NCBI GenBank assembly: GCA_003116975.1
Contig: BGKB01000118.1
Location: 157,561 to 221,560 of the forward strand
Direction: 5' to 3'
Length of the DNA stretch: 64,000 nucleotides
Origin: Aurantiochytrium sp. KH105
Lineage: Eukaryota; Sar; Bigyra; Thraustochytrida; Thraustochytriidae
Shown: positions 17,948 to 28,498 of the stretch, in pieces
Position numbering within the stretch: the stretch's first letter is position 1
Layout of the letters: each line of letters starts with the position of its first letter
Position numbers and translations under genes: made by a program
Notes under the pieces: generated by a model
The model's database searches: none
Seen by the model: the letters and a program-made list of their open reading frames with translations, nothing else
What the model was told of the DNA's origin: nothing

Positions 17948-20317
17948 ATGGCGGGGTTTGGGGTCAAGGAGATGATGCAGCCCCGCGCCATCCTGGTCAT
18001 GCTGCTCCTGCTGGGGATGGCCTTCCTGACCGTGGAGATGACGCAACTCGACCTGACCTCGAACTGCGGCGGCGTTGGCGCAGGCAGCAGGCTGTCCTCG
18101 CTGCGGCCGCCTGCGTACAGGGAAGCGATTGTCGCGCAGCAGCTGGCGAACCAAGAACCCATGTCCAGCCTCATCCCCTTTATGCAGCGCACCGATAGCG
18201 TGCACGAAAAGACCGTCGACCTCGCCTCGGATCACTTTCCCAACGTCCTCGCCATGCAGCTCGAGGACCTCGGCCACTACGATATCCTCATTATCGGCGC
18301 CGGGCTCTCGGGCACGGTGCTTGCCGACTTGTACGCGCGCAAGCACGGCAAAAAGGTCCTCATCATCGAGCGCCGACCCCACATTGGCGGCAACTGCTTC
18401 GACTTTCGCGAGGAGGAGACCGACATTCTCGTCAACCTCTATGGCGCTCACCTCTTCCACACGGGCAAAGAAGATGTTTGGAAGTACGTGCATCGATTCT
18501 CCGAGTGGACACCGTACGAGCACCGCGTCGTGGGCCGTGTCGACGGCAAGCTCGTCCCCATTCCCGTCAACATTGACACCGTCAACGCTCTGCTCGGAGA
18601 AGAGATCTACAGCGAGGACGCGATGGACGCCTGGCTGACGCACGAACGCCGCAACAGCCCCGTCGGCGAGGTCGATGTATCCACCGCCAAGAACTCGCGC
18701 GAGGTCGGCATGGGTCGCGTCGGAGAACGCCTCTACAACAAGCTCTTCAAGGAGTACACCAAGAAGCAGTGGAACGTCTACCCGGAAGAGCTCGGGCCCG
18801 TCGTCCTCTCGCGCATTCCCGTCCGCAATGACTGGGACGATCGCTACTTTCCCAACGACAAGCACCAGGCCCTCCCCGCCGACGGGTACACGCGCTGGTT
18901 CGAGGAGGCCCTTGACCATCCGAACATTCGCGTCTTCACCTCTACAGACTACTTTGAGTCCCTCAAGCTCCACGGCTTCGCCAAGCTCAAGTTCGAAAAG
19001 ACCTTTTTCACGGGGCAGATTGACCAGTACTTTCGCAACATCAAGGGCTCCAAGCTCAAGCCGCTCCAGTACCGCTCAATCAAGTTTGAGACCATTGTCC
19101 GCGATGAGCCGAGCGTGAGCCAGCCGGCCTTTGTTGTCAACTTTCCTCAGTTCCGCGATGGCAATCACACCCGCACGGCCGAATACAAGCACATGTACCA
19201 TCAGGACTCGCAGTCCTCCATCCTCATTCGCGAGTACTCGACCGACATTGTCGACGACGCGGAACCGTATTATCCGTTTCCCACCAAGGAGAACGAGGAG
19301 CACTTTGAGCAGTACCGAGAGCTTGCCAAGTCGGAGGAGACGCAGCACAATGTTCACTTTGTCGGCCGTCTGGCCAACTACAAGTACTTTAACATGGACG
19401 ACGCCATCCAGAATGCCCTCGACCTCTACGTTAAGATCGAGGGCCGCAAGCGTCTCGACGCCGCCCTGGCCGAGGCGATCATCCCGAGCGAGAACGAAAT
19501 GACTGTGCACTATGTTCTCACCGTGCGTCGCAACTCGCCCGGCCTCAAGTTTCTCAGTGACATCTGCAGGCTGCCCACCTGGAGCCTCACGGCGTCGATG
19601 CCCATGAAGAACGTCATTTTTGTGTACAACATGGATCGCAGTCGCGACGGCATCATCGACGCGCAGGTCAACGAAGCACTCGCCTCGGCTGGCTGCCAGC
19701 ACGACACGCGTCTGGGCAAGGGCCTCTTCATCCGCAATGTCGCCTCCACGAACGATGTCGAGCTCAACTGGCTCGAGCACTTTTCCGCGCACTCGTTTGC
19801 CTTTGGTGACGCAAACGTCTTTCTCGACGCGGACGTCTCCTCGGATGCGATTGCGCAGATCCCTCGGGCGCTGACGCTGCAGGCAGAGCACCTTTTTGCC
19901 AAGAAGCGCACGCGCGCCTCGCAGCCGCTCGTCTTCAAAAACGACATTCGCATCGCGACCATGCCCACCTCTGCCGAACGCTGGACCCTGGCGTCCAAGT
20001 TCTCGCTTCTGCCCTCACAGCAGGAGAACCTTCTCCATGCGCTTCCGCTCCGCGAGGACGGCCTCACCTTCGGCTCCAAGCCCATGAGCGCGCGTAAAAT
20101 TGCCTCCAAGCTGTTTCCCAACTCGCAGCGGACTCAGGCCTGTCCATTCATGGCGCCTGAAGCCTTTGTCGCCACGGACGCAGCCATTCGTCGCATGCTG
20201 TCTATTCATCGGACGACCATGTACGATGACTTCATTCCAGCGATGCGTGCCGACCGCAACAGCATGCACCGCGCCGTCTTGCGCGAGAACTGGTATTGCC
20301 TCTTCTTCCGCTTCTAA
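17948..20317 (+). CDS. GLF: Membrane-anchored UDP-galactopyranose mutase with C-terminal extension
   Basis: Started at MAGFGVKEMM (17948), 40 codons inside the longest ORF, because the preceding codons lack conservation signs. A transmembrane anchor at about residues 13-30 (AILVMLLLLGMAFLTV) suggests a type II Golgi protein. Residues about 110-515 are UDP-galactopyranose mutase: the FAD-binding GAGLSG at 117-122, ERRPHIGGNC at 141-150, YGAHLFHT at 165-172, and later VGRLANYKYFNMDDAIQNAL, the typical C-terminal FAD/substrate block. The enzyme interconverts UDP-galactopyranose and UDP-galactofuranose for galactofuranose-containing glycans. Residues about 515-789 are an additional domain (FVYNMDRSRDG, VELNWLEHFSAHSF, FVATDAAIRRMLSIHRTTMY) resembling, from memory, DUF3431-type proteins often linked to glycan synthesis. 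Bacterial UGMs are only about 380 residues. Confidence 0.9.
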   Translation: MAGFGVKEMMQPRAILVMLLLLGMAFLTVEMTQLDLTSNCGGVGAGSRLSSLRPPAYREAIVAQQLANQEPMSSLIPFMQRTDSVHEKTVDLASDHFPNVLAMQLEDLGHYDILIIGAGLSGTVLADLYARKHGKKVLIIERRPHIGGNCFDFREEETDILVNLYGAHLFHTGKEDVWKYVHRFSEWTPYEHRVVGRVDGKLVPIPVNIDTVNALLGEEIYSEDAMDAWLTHERRNSPVGEVDVSTAKNSREVGMGRVGERLYNKLFKEYTKKQWNVYPEELGPVVLSRIPVRNDWDDRYFPNDKHQALPADGYTRWFEEALDHPNIRVFTSTDYFESLKLHGFAKLKFEKTFFTGQIDQYFRNIKGSKLKPLQYRSIKFETIVRDEPSVSQPAFVVNFPQFRDGNHTRTAEYKHMYHQDSQSSILIREYSTDIVDDAEPYYPFPTKENEEHFEQYRELAKSEETQHNVHFVGRLANYKYFNMDDAIQNALDLYVKIEGRKRLDAALAEAIIPSENEMTVHYVLTVRRNSPGLKFLSDICRLPTWSLTASMPMKNVIFVYNMDRSRDGIIDAQVNEALASAGCQHDTRLGKGLFIRNVASTNDVELNWLEHFSAHSFAFGDANVFLDADVSSDAIAQIPRALTLQAEHLFAKKRTRASQPLVFKNDIRIATMPTSAERWTLASKFSLLPSQQENLLHALPLREDGLTFGSKPMSARKIASKLFPNSQRTQACPFMAPEAFVATDAAIRRMLSIHRTTMYDDFIPAMRADRNSMHRAVLRENWYCLFFRF

Positions 20318-21104
20318 GTGTGCGTGCTCGCATCTATCGACTTCTACTAATCTGAATTTAGAACATGTGTGCTCTTTAAATCTTTTTCTCTCTCTCTGTG
20401 AAACGTTTCAGACACGATACAGACGAAAACATTCCCTTCACATCGTAAATTTCTTTCTTTTGGGACGACAGATTCACCAAGCACTCCGTACATATCTACT
20501 GTGAGTGTTTGGTTTCGCCTTCGCGCCCAACCACAAGAGCAAGCATACATGCCCTTTGTGAATACTGCTCCATTTCTTTTCGGAAATGGAAATGACGTGA
20601 GCAGGCAGCAGCGCCACAGAAGTGGCGAAGTCAACTTGGCACCCATGGGGAGTCTACTGCAGACTTGCTGTGCCAACAACCATCATTCTCAGCAGCAACT
20701 AGTTCGCGAGACACTGAGGTAAGTCTAACATCGCTCAGAGCACGAACTAGCACGGCCAAAGATTTGTGATCATCAAGCTCTTCACTACATCCTCGAGACG
20801 ACATTTAAGGTGGGAAGAAATATCCATCTTCACCATCAGATAAATTCATTTCAGCAGAAGCGAAATTCCCCAGGCATTCCTAGCGTACTTGGGCATACTA
20901 GCAATCCATCTGAATCCATAAATTTCATTCGTCATTTACTGACTGTGCCAAACAAAAGAACCTGGGCTGCAATTGCGCTCGTGCCGAGCACACGCGAGTA
21001 AAGGATAAGAAATTAAGAAGTATGTTTTTGATTACAATCAGGACTTCTACTTTAGAAAGAAAGATTGAAGAGGAGGGGAGAGGGCTTGCAAGACTCGTAC
21101 AGTA
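20318..21104. other. Convergent 3' intergenic region
   Basis: 3' flanks of the mutase gene (plus) and coronin gene (minus), lower in GC than the coding regions. Small ORFs on both strands show no domain or consistent codon bias. Nothing else seen. Confidence 0.5.
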
Positions 21105-24062
21105 TTAGTCATCCCACTCGTCGTCTTCAACGTCGCCAGTGTCAATGTGCTCTTCATCCACGGCAACACCAAGTGAGCGAGCGATAGCTTGCGGCACAGC
21201 AGCCTTGCCGCTCGAGAGATTCGGATTGTAAGCCTCGTGCTGCACGGCCATGAACTGCATGCGCTTGAATACATCATCCTGAGCCTTTTGCCGTGCGTCC
21301 TCCTCGGCCTTTTGCTGCTTGAAGCGATGTGTGTTAGCCTGTGCACGCTTCAGTGATGCGTGCGCCTCTTCGGGGTCACGCGAAGAAAACGTCTTGGCGC
21401 CAGAAGTGTTGAGCGAAGAGAGGACGGGATCAAAGTTCTGTCCTGCAAGCCAGGCCTCAGTGTCTGTGGATGCCGCCTCGCCTGTCCTCGCGTCGGGGTA
21501 AATATCGTCGGCAAAGTAAGACGCCAAGTCCGAAGCGCGGGGAATCGTAAAGGATACTGGCTCAAGAGAATTGGGCGTCAGCCGCAGCACGCGTGCCCAC
21601 TCAGCGCCTCCCAAGTCACAGACGCGGCGCGGAGCGAGCGCGACGGCTGTGGTGGGGTCACCACGCGCAAGAAACTCCTGGCATTGATGCGGCTTAAGAG
21701 GCGAGCTTCCGCAGTGCTCTGGCTTGACCACGGCGCGTGTCAGGGTCTCAATCTCGTACACATGAAAGGTATTCTCACCGCGACCGGTGAGAATAACAAC
21801 ACCGTTGTCCTCGACAAGGAGAGGCTCCAGCGCAGTCGCGCCCTGGCCAACCTTGGTTGTGTTGAGCGGGGCCTCGCCCGTTTTGCGCGCGTCCCAGACA
21901 GAGAACTCTCGAAATCCCATGCGCGCGCATCCCGAGGAAAGAATGTACGGCGAGTCACCCAGCCAGGTGACAAAGCACGGCTTGGCCCCTGCGTGAGCCT
22001 TGGTGCTGAGCGGTGACGCATCTTGGTCGGGAGCGCGAGGATCCGTGACGCGCAAGGCGTTTGCGCGGTCCATGCTGGCCAGGAGACTTCCAGGATAATT
22101 CCATGCAATGGAAGTGATCATTTCGTCGCCGGTATGTGCAACGCGGACACAAGACGCCTTGTTGACGTCCCAAAGACGCACCGTGGCATCCTGGGACCCC
22201 GAGGCGAGAATGTTGGCAACCGATGGATGAAAGACGGTGTGGCGCACCGATGACTGGTGCGCGGCAAGATCCTCAGACGAGGCCTCGCTTGGGTCAGCTG
22301 CAACATCCTCTGGCAGACGCCACACGCGAATGTGGCAGTCATCGGAACCTGTTGCAAGCGTACGATCCTCCGGATCGGTTGGGCTCAGGTCAACGCAAAA
22401 AACAGGCCGAGTGTGCCCGTTGAGGACTGGAACGCGCTCCGGCTTTTCGGTTTTGCCCAGTGCTGTCTCGAGGTCTCCGACAAAGACAGGTCCGCCACCG
22501 CCGTGCCAAGGGACCGCAAAACGGCGCGCTCCGACGGCCAAGGCCGGCTGAGGTCCCACGGTGAGATTGTAGACGGTGCGTTCCCGTTTCGCCTGAGTTC
22601 CCTTGGCGAACTTGAACTTGGGTACGTATCCGCGCTGGCGGCTCATGCGCTTGTCTAATTCCGTGGCTTCGTACGAGGTCGAAGCTTTAGAGGCTTGCTC
22701 GGCGTCTTGCTTGGCCGCCTTCTGAGCCTCCTCCTCCTCCTCCTCCTCGCGAGATGCCTCCTCGGCGGCAAGAATGGCCCCAACGGCAGCAAAGTCGCTT
22801 CGCTCGTCGAGGACACGCTCGCGACCCAAGCCAAGGCTTGCGCGCATATCTCGCACGGGAACCATAGGTTGCGCCACAGCTTTTCCTTCGGACCACCATT
22901 CCGAAGCGGTCATCGCCGCAGCGCCGAGATCGGCCGCATCGGGAAAGAGTTCTTCGTGGAAGAACGACTTCTTCCGTCGCGGTACTTCAACGCGGATAGG
23001 CTCAATGCTGGCTGAAGACAGCTTGAAGAGTCGGTTGACCTCGCAGCCCATGATGTCGCAGGCTGCGGGCGGCAATGCGGCGACACCCATAAAGGGTTCG
23101 GACGAGTTCGTGGTCTGCGACAGGCTATGCATAAAAGGCTTGGCGCTGGTGGCCTCGTAGGCGCGCACCGAGGTCTCGCCCTTGCCAATGACAAAGAGGA
23201 TGCGCAAATCCGGGGACATGACAGGAATGAGAACGCCTGTGCCCCCACTGGCCACCTTTTGGCGCGAGAGGCAGGTGTCCAGCTTGCGCGCGTCCCATAC
23301 AGCTAGTTCGCGGTCACGCGTCATGCTAAACCCGGTCGAGTACAACATGTGCTCGAGGTCATTGTGTCCCGAAGCGCCTCCATTCACGATTCTGCCCAAA
23401 GCCCGCGGGCCAAGGTGTGCTTTTTCAACAGCGGCCGTGGGCGAACTGCCCTGCTGGCGCGGGTCAAAGAGTTTTATGGACTTGTCATCGACAAGGCTTG
23501 CCACAAAGCTCCCCGTGGGCGACCAGGCGGCGTCGAGCACCTTGCCGCCGGTCTCGATGGTGACGAGGGGCTCGGACTCAGCGTTGGCATCCCAAATCTC
23601 GAGCGAGGGTGCATTGCGTCCCACCGCGAGCACGGCCTCTGCAGAGGGATGCCAGCGGACAGCGTGTGCCCTAGCTCCATTTGTTGCGCCAAGGGTCGTA
23701 GCAGCATCAAGCGTGACATCTCGGCCGGTTCCGGACGCGCGCCAGAGCGCCACGGAGCCGTTGCCTGCACCCGAGGCTAGGAGGTCGACGCCGTGCGGCG
23801 CGAACGCGAGGTCATAGATTCCACCTTGTTGGCACGAGCTCTGATTGAGGCCATGATATTTTCCAGGTTCGTTCACGTCGAGCGCGCAGATGGCGCTGCT
23901 CCCATTGCTTGTCCCGACGAAGGCCAGGTACCTGGGGGAGGCCGCCAAGAGGTTGCCGTGCGTGGCGACGTCTCCTGCTTGCAGCTCTGCGAACTTTTCG
24001 TCTGCGCTGTATCCGTCGACCGCCAGGTTGCGCAGCTGCGAGTCGCGCACGAACTTTGACAT
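21105..24062 (-). CDS. CORO7: Coronin-7 type tandem coronin
   Basis: Started at Met on 24062 (MSKFVRDSQLRNL), the typical coronin beginning; the longer ORF to 24158 adds a poly-Lys/Glu tract from a CTT microsatellite. The 985 residues contain two full coronin units, each a WD40 propeller plus coronin extension. Unit 1 includes GGIYDLAFAPHGVDLLASG and ends with FKLSSASIEPIRVEVP and FFHEELFPDA. Unit 2 starts near RMSRQRGYVPKFKFAKGTQ, includes GHTRPVFCVDLSPTD, and ends with LRLTPNSLEPVSFTIP and YFADDIYPDA. The last residues (VEDDEWDD) match the acidic tail of coronin-7/POD-1. The family acts in actin regulation and Golgi trafficking; it lacks the C-terminal coiled coil of short coronins. Confidence 0.93.
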   Translation of the reverse strand: MSKFVRDSQLRNLAVDGYSADEKFAELQAGDVATHGNLLAASPRYLAFVGTSNGSSAICALDVNEPGKYHGLNQSSCQQGGIYDLAFAPHGVDLLASGAGNGSVALWRASGTGRDVTLDAATTLGATNGARAHAVRWHPSAEAVLAVGRNAPSLEIWDANAESEPLVTIETGGKVLDAAWSPTGSFVASLVDDKSIKLFDPRQQGSSPTAAVEKAHLGPRALGRIVNGGASGHNDLEHMLYSTGFSMTRDRELAVWDARKLDTCLSRQKVASGGTGVLIPVMSPDLRILFVIGKGETSVRAYEATSAKPFMHSLSQTTNSSEPFMGVAALPPAACDIMGCEVNRLFKLSSASIEPIRVEVPRRKKSFFHEELFPDAADLGAAAMTASEWWSEGKAVAQPMVPVRDMRASLGLGRERVLDERSDFAAVGAILAAEEASREEEEEEEAQKAAKQDAEQASKASTSYEATELDKRMSRQRGYVPKFKFAKGTQAKRERTVYNLTVGPQPALAVGARRFAVPWHGGGGPVFVGDLETALGKTEKPERVPVLNGHTRPVFCVDLSPTDPEDRTLATGSDDCHIRVWRLPEDVAADPSEASSEDLAAHQSSVRHTVFHPSVANILASGSQDATVRLWDVNKASCVRVAHTGDEMITSIAWNYPGSLLASMDRANALRVTDPRAPDQDASPLSTKAHAGAKPCFVTWLGDSPYILSSGCARMGFREFSVWDARKTGEAPLNTTKVGQGATALEPLLVEDNGVVILTGRGENTFHVYEIETLTRAVVKPEHCGSSPLKPHQCQEFLARGDPTTAVALAPRRVCDLGGAEWARVLRLTPNSLEPVSFTIPRASDLASYFADDIYPDARTGEAASTDTEAWLAGQNFDPVLSSLNTSGAKTFSSRDPEEAHASLKRAQANTHRFKQQKAEEDARQKAQDDVFKRMQFMAVQHEAYNPNLSSGKAAVPQAIARSLGVAVDEEHIDTGDVEDDEWDD

Positions 24063-24721
24063 GGCGCCCGTTCGTTTGCTCCTCCTGCGGCCGCTTTCGG
24101 CTGTCCCCTCCTCCTCCTCCTTCTTCTTCTTCTTCTTCTTCTTCTTCTTCACCTGCACTGCGCTCTCGTGCTACTTGCGTGCGTGCGTGCTTTGGTGCGT
24201 GCGTACGTGCGTTGGTGCGCGCGCGCGCGGCGAGGGACGCTCGCGCAAATGGATCCGGTTTTGCCACCCCATTTCGGATCTTCCATCATCAACCCAAAAG
24301 GATTGCAAGCTTGGGGGCGCAACGCTGATGATGGTGAGAGAAAGGAGAACTTATGTTCCTTTGTTGATTGGAACGAGAAGCCGATGGCACTGGCTGGCAG
24401 TGAGTGAGCGTCTACAGCAAGACTCGATGGTATCAATCAAGATGATTCCTGCACCCACGGCCGCGTTCGCGCCCGCTGGCACGTCCTCGATATTATCGAA
24501 GATCGACCTCGTTTTCGGTGACACGTCTTCTTCTTGAAGGTGCCTGCAGCCGCACCTGAGACTGTATTTTCGCCGTTGTTCATGCCAAGGCCGATTTCAT
24601 TGTCTGTCCGCATGAGCGCACACAAGAGCGCATATGCGCACAGAATTGTTGTAAAGTGCAACGAGCTCGCTTCTCGTCGAGTAATGAGGGTTTAAGAACA
24701 AAAAGTAAATTTAGCCTAAGC
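24063..24721. other. Upstream region of coronin gene with microsatellites
   Basis: A (CTT)n run at about 24118-24150 and a (GCGT)n run at about 24178-24215 lie directly upstream of the coronin start. The rest (to 24721) is the 3' flank of the coiled-coil gene. ORFs here are low complexity; no gene supported. Confidence 0.5.
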
Positions 24722-25846
24722 CTACTTTTCATTTTTTTCATCATCGTCTTCATCGTCATCTTCGTCATCGTCGTCATCGTCTTCGAGATCAATGGCGTCA
24801 AAGTCAAGAAAGTCCTCGGGCACCTTGCCCTCGTTGACCAGCTCTTGGACAGCGATGACAGCATTTACGGTGGATTTAATGTAGGCTTCTTCCGCGCGGG
24901 CAGACTCCTTGCTGGTGAGCTTAGGGTTGTCAGCTTTTTCGCGCGCGGCCGTCCAGGCTTCGCGGATGTCCTTGAGCTGATCGCGGCCGTTGTAAAACTG
25001 GACGCCCTCGAGGATATCGTCGAGAACATCAGCGAGATCACCGTCGCTCTTTGCCGTGTGAATCTGGTTGTAGAGCTCCTGCGGCAAGCCAGGGTTTTCA
25101 AAGAACGGCTTGAACTTGGCTTCAAATTGTTCAATGCCCTCGTTAAGAGAAACGTGTTCCTGGTACAGGGAGTCAACGAGGGTCTCGAGCTCGGACCACT
25201 TTGTCTGCGGGAGTTTGACCTCGATGGAGTCGTCCATGCGCTCGAAGAGGTCCTCGAGCATCTCCTCGAGTGCCTCGAGGCGGACGTCGGTGACGCGTGT
25301 GAGAAGTTTCTGCAGCGCCGAGGTCTGCGACTTGTGCAACTGCTTCATCTTGTTGCGTTTGCGCTCGGCGATCTGTTCGTACTCTTTGACGTAGTCTTCG
25401 CGTTCGCTGTCGATGAAGCGCTCGATCTTGGAGAGCGTGATGGCGACCTTTTTGCGCTCGGTCTCGTCGCTGATCTGCTCGAGCGCGTCGGCGATTTTGG
25501 TGGATGTGAAGCCTTTGACGCGGCGGAGGAGCCGGATGACCTCTTCTTTGGACTCGATTTGCATGGAGAGCGCGGCCTCAAGCTGCAGCGTGGAGGCGAT
25601 TTTGCTAGCCTCGTTCTTGGCCTGGTCCCGCAGCGCCTCGCGGCGCTCCGTGTAGAGCTCGTACTTGTGCTGGATGGCGTCCCTGTAGGTCCAGGCCATG
25701 CCCCCGGCCATGACGAGGCCGACGAGCGCGAGCGCCAGCACGATGCGCTTCACGACGCTCGTCTGGAACGCGAAGCCCTCCGTCTTGTCCCCTGCGCCCA
25801 TCTTGACGCGCTGCGCCCCCAGGCCGCCCTCCAGCGCGGCCTCCAT
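24722..25846 (-). CDS. Single-pass membrane protein with long coiled coil and acidic tail
   Basis: Started at Met on 25846 (MEAALEGGLG), giving 374 residues. Residues 32-52 form one transmembrane helix (VVKRIVLALALVGLVMAGGM). Residues about 55-230 are heptad-rich helix with many Glu/Lys/Arg (ASKIASTLQLEAALSM, ISDETERKKVAITLSKIE). A second helical part reaches about residue 350. The tail is a run of about 15 Asp/Glu ending EKNEK. The frame remains open upstream to 26434, but that extension is Arg/Ala/Pro-rich and likely leader; a transit peptide there cannot be excluded. Family not recognised; an organelle or ER membrane location is inferred. Confidence 0.7.
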   Translation of the reverse strand: MEAALEGGLGAQRVKMGAGDKTEGFAFQTSVVKRIVLALALVGLVMAGGMAWTYRDAIQHKYELYTERREALRDQAKNEASKIASTLQLEAALSMQIESKEEVIRLLRRVKGFTSTKIADALEQISDETERKKVAITLSKIERFIDSEREDYVKEYEQIAERKRNKMKQLHKSQTSALQKLLTRVTDVRLEALEEMLEDLFERMDDSIEVKLPQTKWSELETLVDSLYQEHVSLNEGIEQFEAKFKPFFENPGLPQELYNQIHTAKSDGDLADVLDDILEGVQFYNGRDQLKDIREAWTAAREKADNPKLTSKESARAEEAYIKSTVNAVIAVQELVNEGKVPEDFLDFDAIDLEDDDDDDEDDDEDDDEKNEK

Positions 25847-27979
25847 GCTGGCCTCCGCGGCCCCGGGGTGCGAGATCGTGCCAACGGCGGCGCTCGCCGC
25901 CCCTCCGCCCGCCTCCGGGCCCGCGCGCGCGCGCGAGAGAGGAACGCCGGCGGCAGACACGCGCGCGCGGGAATCCGCCGCGGGCACGCGGGCTCGCGCG
26001 CGAGCGTCTGGGCACCGGGCGCGCGGGCGGGATCCCGCGCTCGAGAAGCCGCTGCCGTTGCCTTTCTGCGCGCCGAGGGTCGTCGTATCCAGACTCGCAA
26101 CAGACGAGAGAAAGAAGAAGACAAGGCGAGGGGTCGCGCACACCCGCTTGAGAACGCGCACCCTCCCCCGGCCTGGGAACGCTAACCCTCGGCGTACCCA
26201 CGAGCGCCGTCGACTTCGTCGAGATCTCTTGCAGCGCTCGCGACGCCGCGAGCCAGGTCGATGGGCGCAGGACAGTCGATGTTCCGCGCTGCTCCGACGC
26301 GCGCGGAGAACGCGCGGACGCAGAGCGCTGGCGACGCCGAGGTCGGGCGGAAGCGGCGCACGGCAGGGGACGATGCGCAGACATTGCGCACGTTTTTGGC
26401 AGAGCAAGAGCGCTGCCGCGCGGGAGGGAGGCAACCCGAGGGGGGAGGCGGCGCAGCGAGCGCGCGAGCGGCCAGTGGGTTGCGGAGGAAGAAAGGGAGG
26501 GGCGTACTGCGCGCGAAGGCGGTGCAGCGCGCGCGAGATCCGCGTTGCGGAGCGCGTTGCGTTGTGGAGCGCGGCGGCTAGACTGGGTTTTGCAAAGTGC
26601 GCAGAACCCGCCGAGTTCTGCTGCGCGCTCGGCCCTCACGAGGGCGCAAGTTGACGCCAGTGGACGATCGGGATATTCTAACGTAGCTCCCACTGGATCA
26701 AACGCGCGTTCTGTACTTACATAAGAGGTATGTTTTAGTCCAGTGTTGATGTGACTAGATCTACTGTATGTTATTATAACGATACGTGACTGTGAAGCTA
26801 GGAGGGAAAAAAAGCGACAGTGGAGCCCGGGTGCGGGCGCAAGTGAACAATCCGCGAAAGTTCCACTTGCTCTAAAGTCGAACATTCGCGCGCTTCGCAT
26901 TTGCGCCCGCCCACGGCAACGCGCCTAACTAACTACTAGGCCTAGCCCAATTTGCGACGTGGCCGACAGAGGCGGAGATCTTCAGGACCCGGCCGCCTCG
27001 GCGCTGCAAACCCGAATCACTCCCCGCTTCTCGCGCCTCGCTCGCCTCGCCTCGCCTCGCCTCGCCTCCTCGCCTGCTCGCCTCCTCCTCGCCCTCGCCT
27101 CGCGTCTCCACGCTGCGAGTCCGCGGTTGGTCCGGGCGGCGACCGACCGGTAGGCGCGGCAAGTGGGGCAAAGGCGGGCGGCAGTTTCCCGCGGGCGGCG
27201 CAAGTCGAGTATTCGCGGCGCGCAAGTCGCACTCTCGGCGGCGAACAGACGCAGCCGTGGCCCCTGCTTTGTTGGCCTTCTTGCCTTCTTTCTTCCCTTC
27301 TTCTTCCCTCCTTTCTTTCCTTCTGATCGAGCATCGAGGCGGGCACAGACGCAGATCGAGGGGGCGATCGATCTCGATCGAGACGCGGTGAGTGGCGCGA
27401 GCGCGCGCGCGGACGCGCACGCGCGCGGCGAGGCGCGGCGCGGCGCGGCGAGGCGCGGCGCGGCGGCGCGGATCGCCGCGTCGCGCCGGTGCGGCGCGGC
27501 GGGATGGTGCGATGGCCGGCCATGAGGCGGTGCCGAGGGGAAAAGAATGCTAGCATGCGAGCATGACGACAACGACGACGCGGAGGAGGGCGTGGAGAAG
27601 GACGCGCACGAGGACGGGGAGAAGGACGGGGAGGGTGGGAGGAGGGCAGGAAGAGACGCAGAGCGATGTCTTGTTGCTGTGCGGATCGCGGAAGCGGCAA
27701 GAGGGGAGAAAGAGGGAGGGAGCGAGGGAGGGATCGGGCTGGCGGCGTGTGGCGTGCGGGCGAGAAAACGGAGGAGAGGAGAGCTAAGGAAGGCTAGCGC
27801 GCGATGCGTGAGAGAGAGAGAGAGAGAGAAAGAGACAAAGAAAACAAGGATGAAGACAGAGAAACTAACGCTACTTGAGATGGTTGTTACGGTTACTCCG
27901 GGACGAAAAATCTTAATGTAAATGTACATTCTGTTGTGCACAAACAGAAAAAGAGGAAAGACACAACGAGCACGCCACC
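25847..27979. promoter_or_regulatory. Divergent 5' region of the coiled-coil gene and SKP1
   Basis: 2.1 kb, extremely GC-rich in parts. It contains (CTCGC)n at about 27040-27070, a GCGCGGC run at 27424-27475 and (GA)n at about 27808-27828. ORFs on both strands are Arg/Ala/Ser-rich with no domain. A candidate SKP1 leader intron is listed separately. AT-richer sequence at 26690-26810 may mark the boundary between the two promoters. Confidence 0.45.
27388..27947 (+). other. Candidate 5'-leader intron of SKP1
   Basis: A consensus donor GTGAGT at 27388 follows CGAGACGCG, and an acceptor CAAACAG ends at 27947, 32 bp before the SKP1 ATG. This would place the GC-rich simple-sequence tract inside an intron. 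No pyrimidine tract is obvious, so it is a prediction from splice-site words only. Confidence 0.3.
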
Positions 27980-28498
27980 ATGTCGGAGTTCGTCGCGGGC
28001 AAGGGTAACTGCACCCTTCTGAGCAAGGAAGGTGAAAAGTTTGAGGTCGCCATGGAGGTTGCCCAGATGAGTGTGCTCGTCAAGGAAATGACCGACGAGG
28101 ACAACGGCGACGAGACAAACCCAGAAATTCCACTCCCCAACGTTGCCAGCTCGGTGCTGACCAAGGTGATCGAATTCTGCAAGCACCACGTCAAGGAACC
28201 CATGCAGGAGATTGAGAAGCCACTCAAGAGCAACAACATGAACGAGGTCGTCTCAGAGTGGGACGCCAAGTTCGTTGACATTGATCAGGAAACTCTCTTT
28301 GAGCTCATTCTCGCCGCCAACTATCTGGATATCAAGCCTTTGCTCGATCTCACCTGCGCAAAGGTTGCTTCCATGATCAAAAACAAGACCCCCGAGGAGA
28401 TCCGCGAGACCTTTAACATCACCAACGACTTTACCCCCGAGGAGGAGGCACGCGTTCGCGAGGAGAACAAGTGGTGTGAGGAGTCGCAGCCGCAATGA
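27980..28498 (+). CDS. SKP1: SKP1, SCF ubiquitin ligase adaptor
   Basis: 172 residues with the full SKP1 architecture. The N-terminal BTB/POZ-like fold begins CTLLSKEGEKFEV; the family string IPLPNVASSVLTKVIEFCKHH occupies about residues 50-70. The C-terminal Skp1 domain carries LFELILAANYLDIKPLLDLTC and ends with TPEEIRETFNI, FTPEEEARVREENKWCEE. SKP1 bridges cullin-1 to F-box proteins. The start is well supported by the context GCCACCATGTCG, a near-ideal Kozak sequence. Length and motifs match SKP1 across eukaryotes (about 160-170 residues). A diverged paralog lies 3.5 kb downstream on the same strand. Confidence 0.96.
   Translation: MSEFVAGKGNCTLLSKEGEKFEVAMEVAQMSVLVKEMTDEDNGDETNPEIPLPNVASSVLTKVIEFCKHHVKEPMQEIEKPLKSNNMNEVVSEWDAKFVDIDQETLFELILAANYLDIKPLLDLTCAKVASMIKNKTPEEIRETFNITNDFTPEEEARVREENKWCEESQPQ

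Noticed and set aside
17003..18973. 656-codon minus-strand ORF opposite the UGM gene
   Set aside because: It is the antisense of a confidently identified gene; GC-rich codons ending in C/G leave the opposite strand open.
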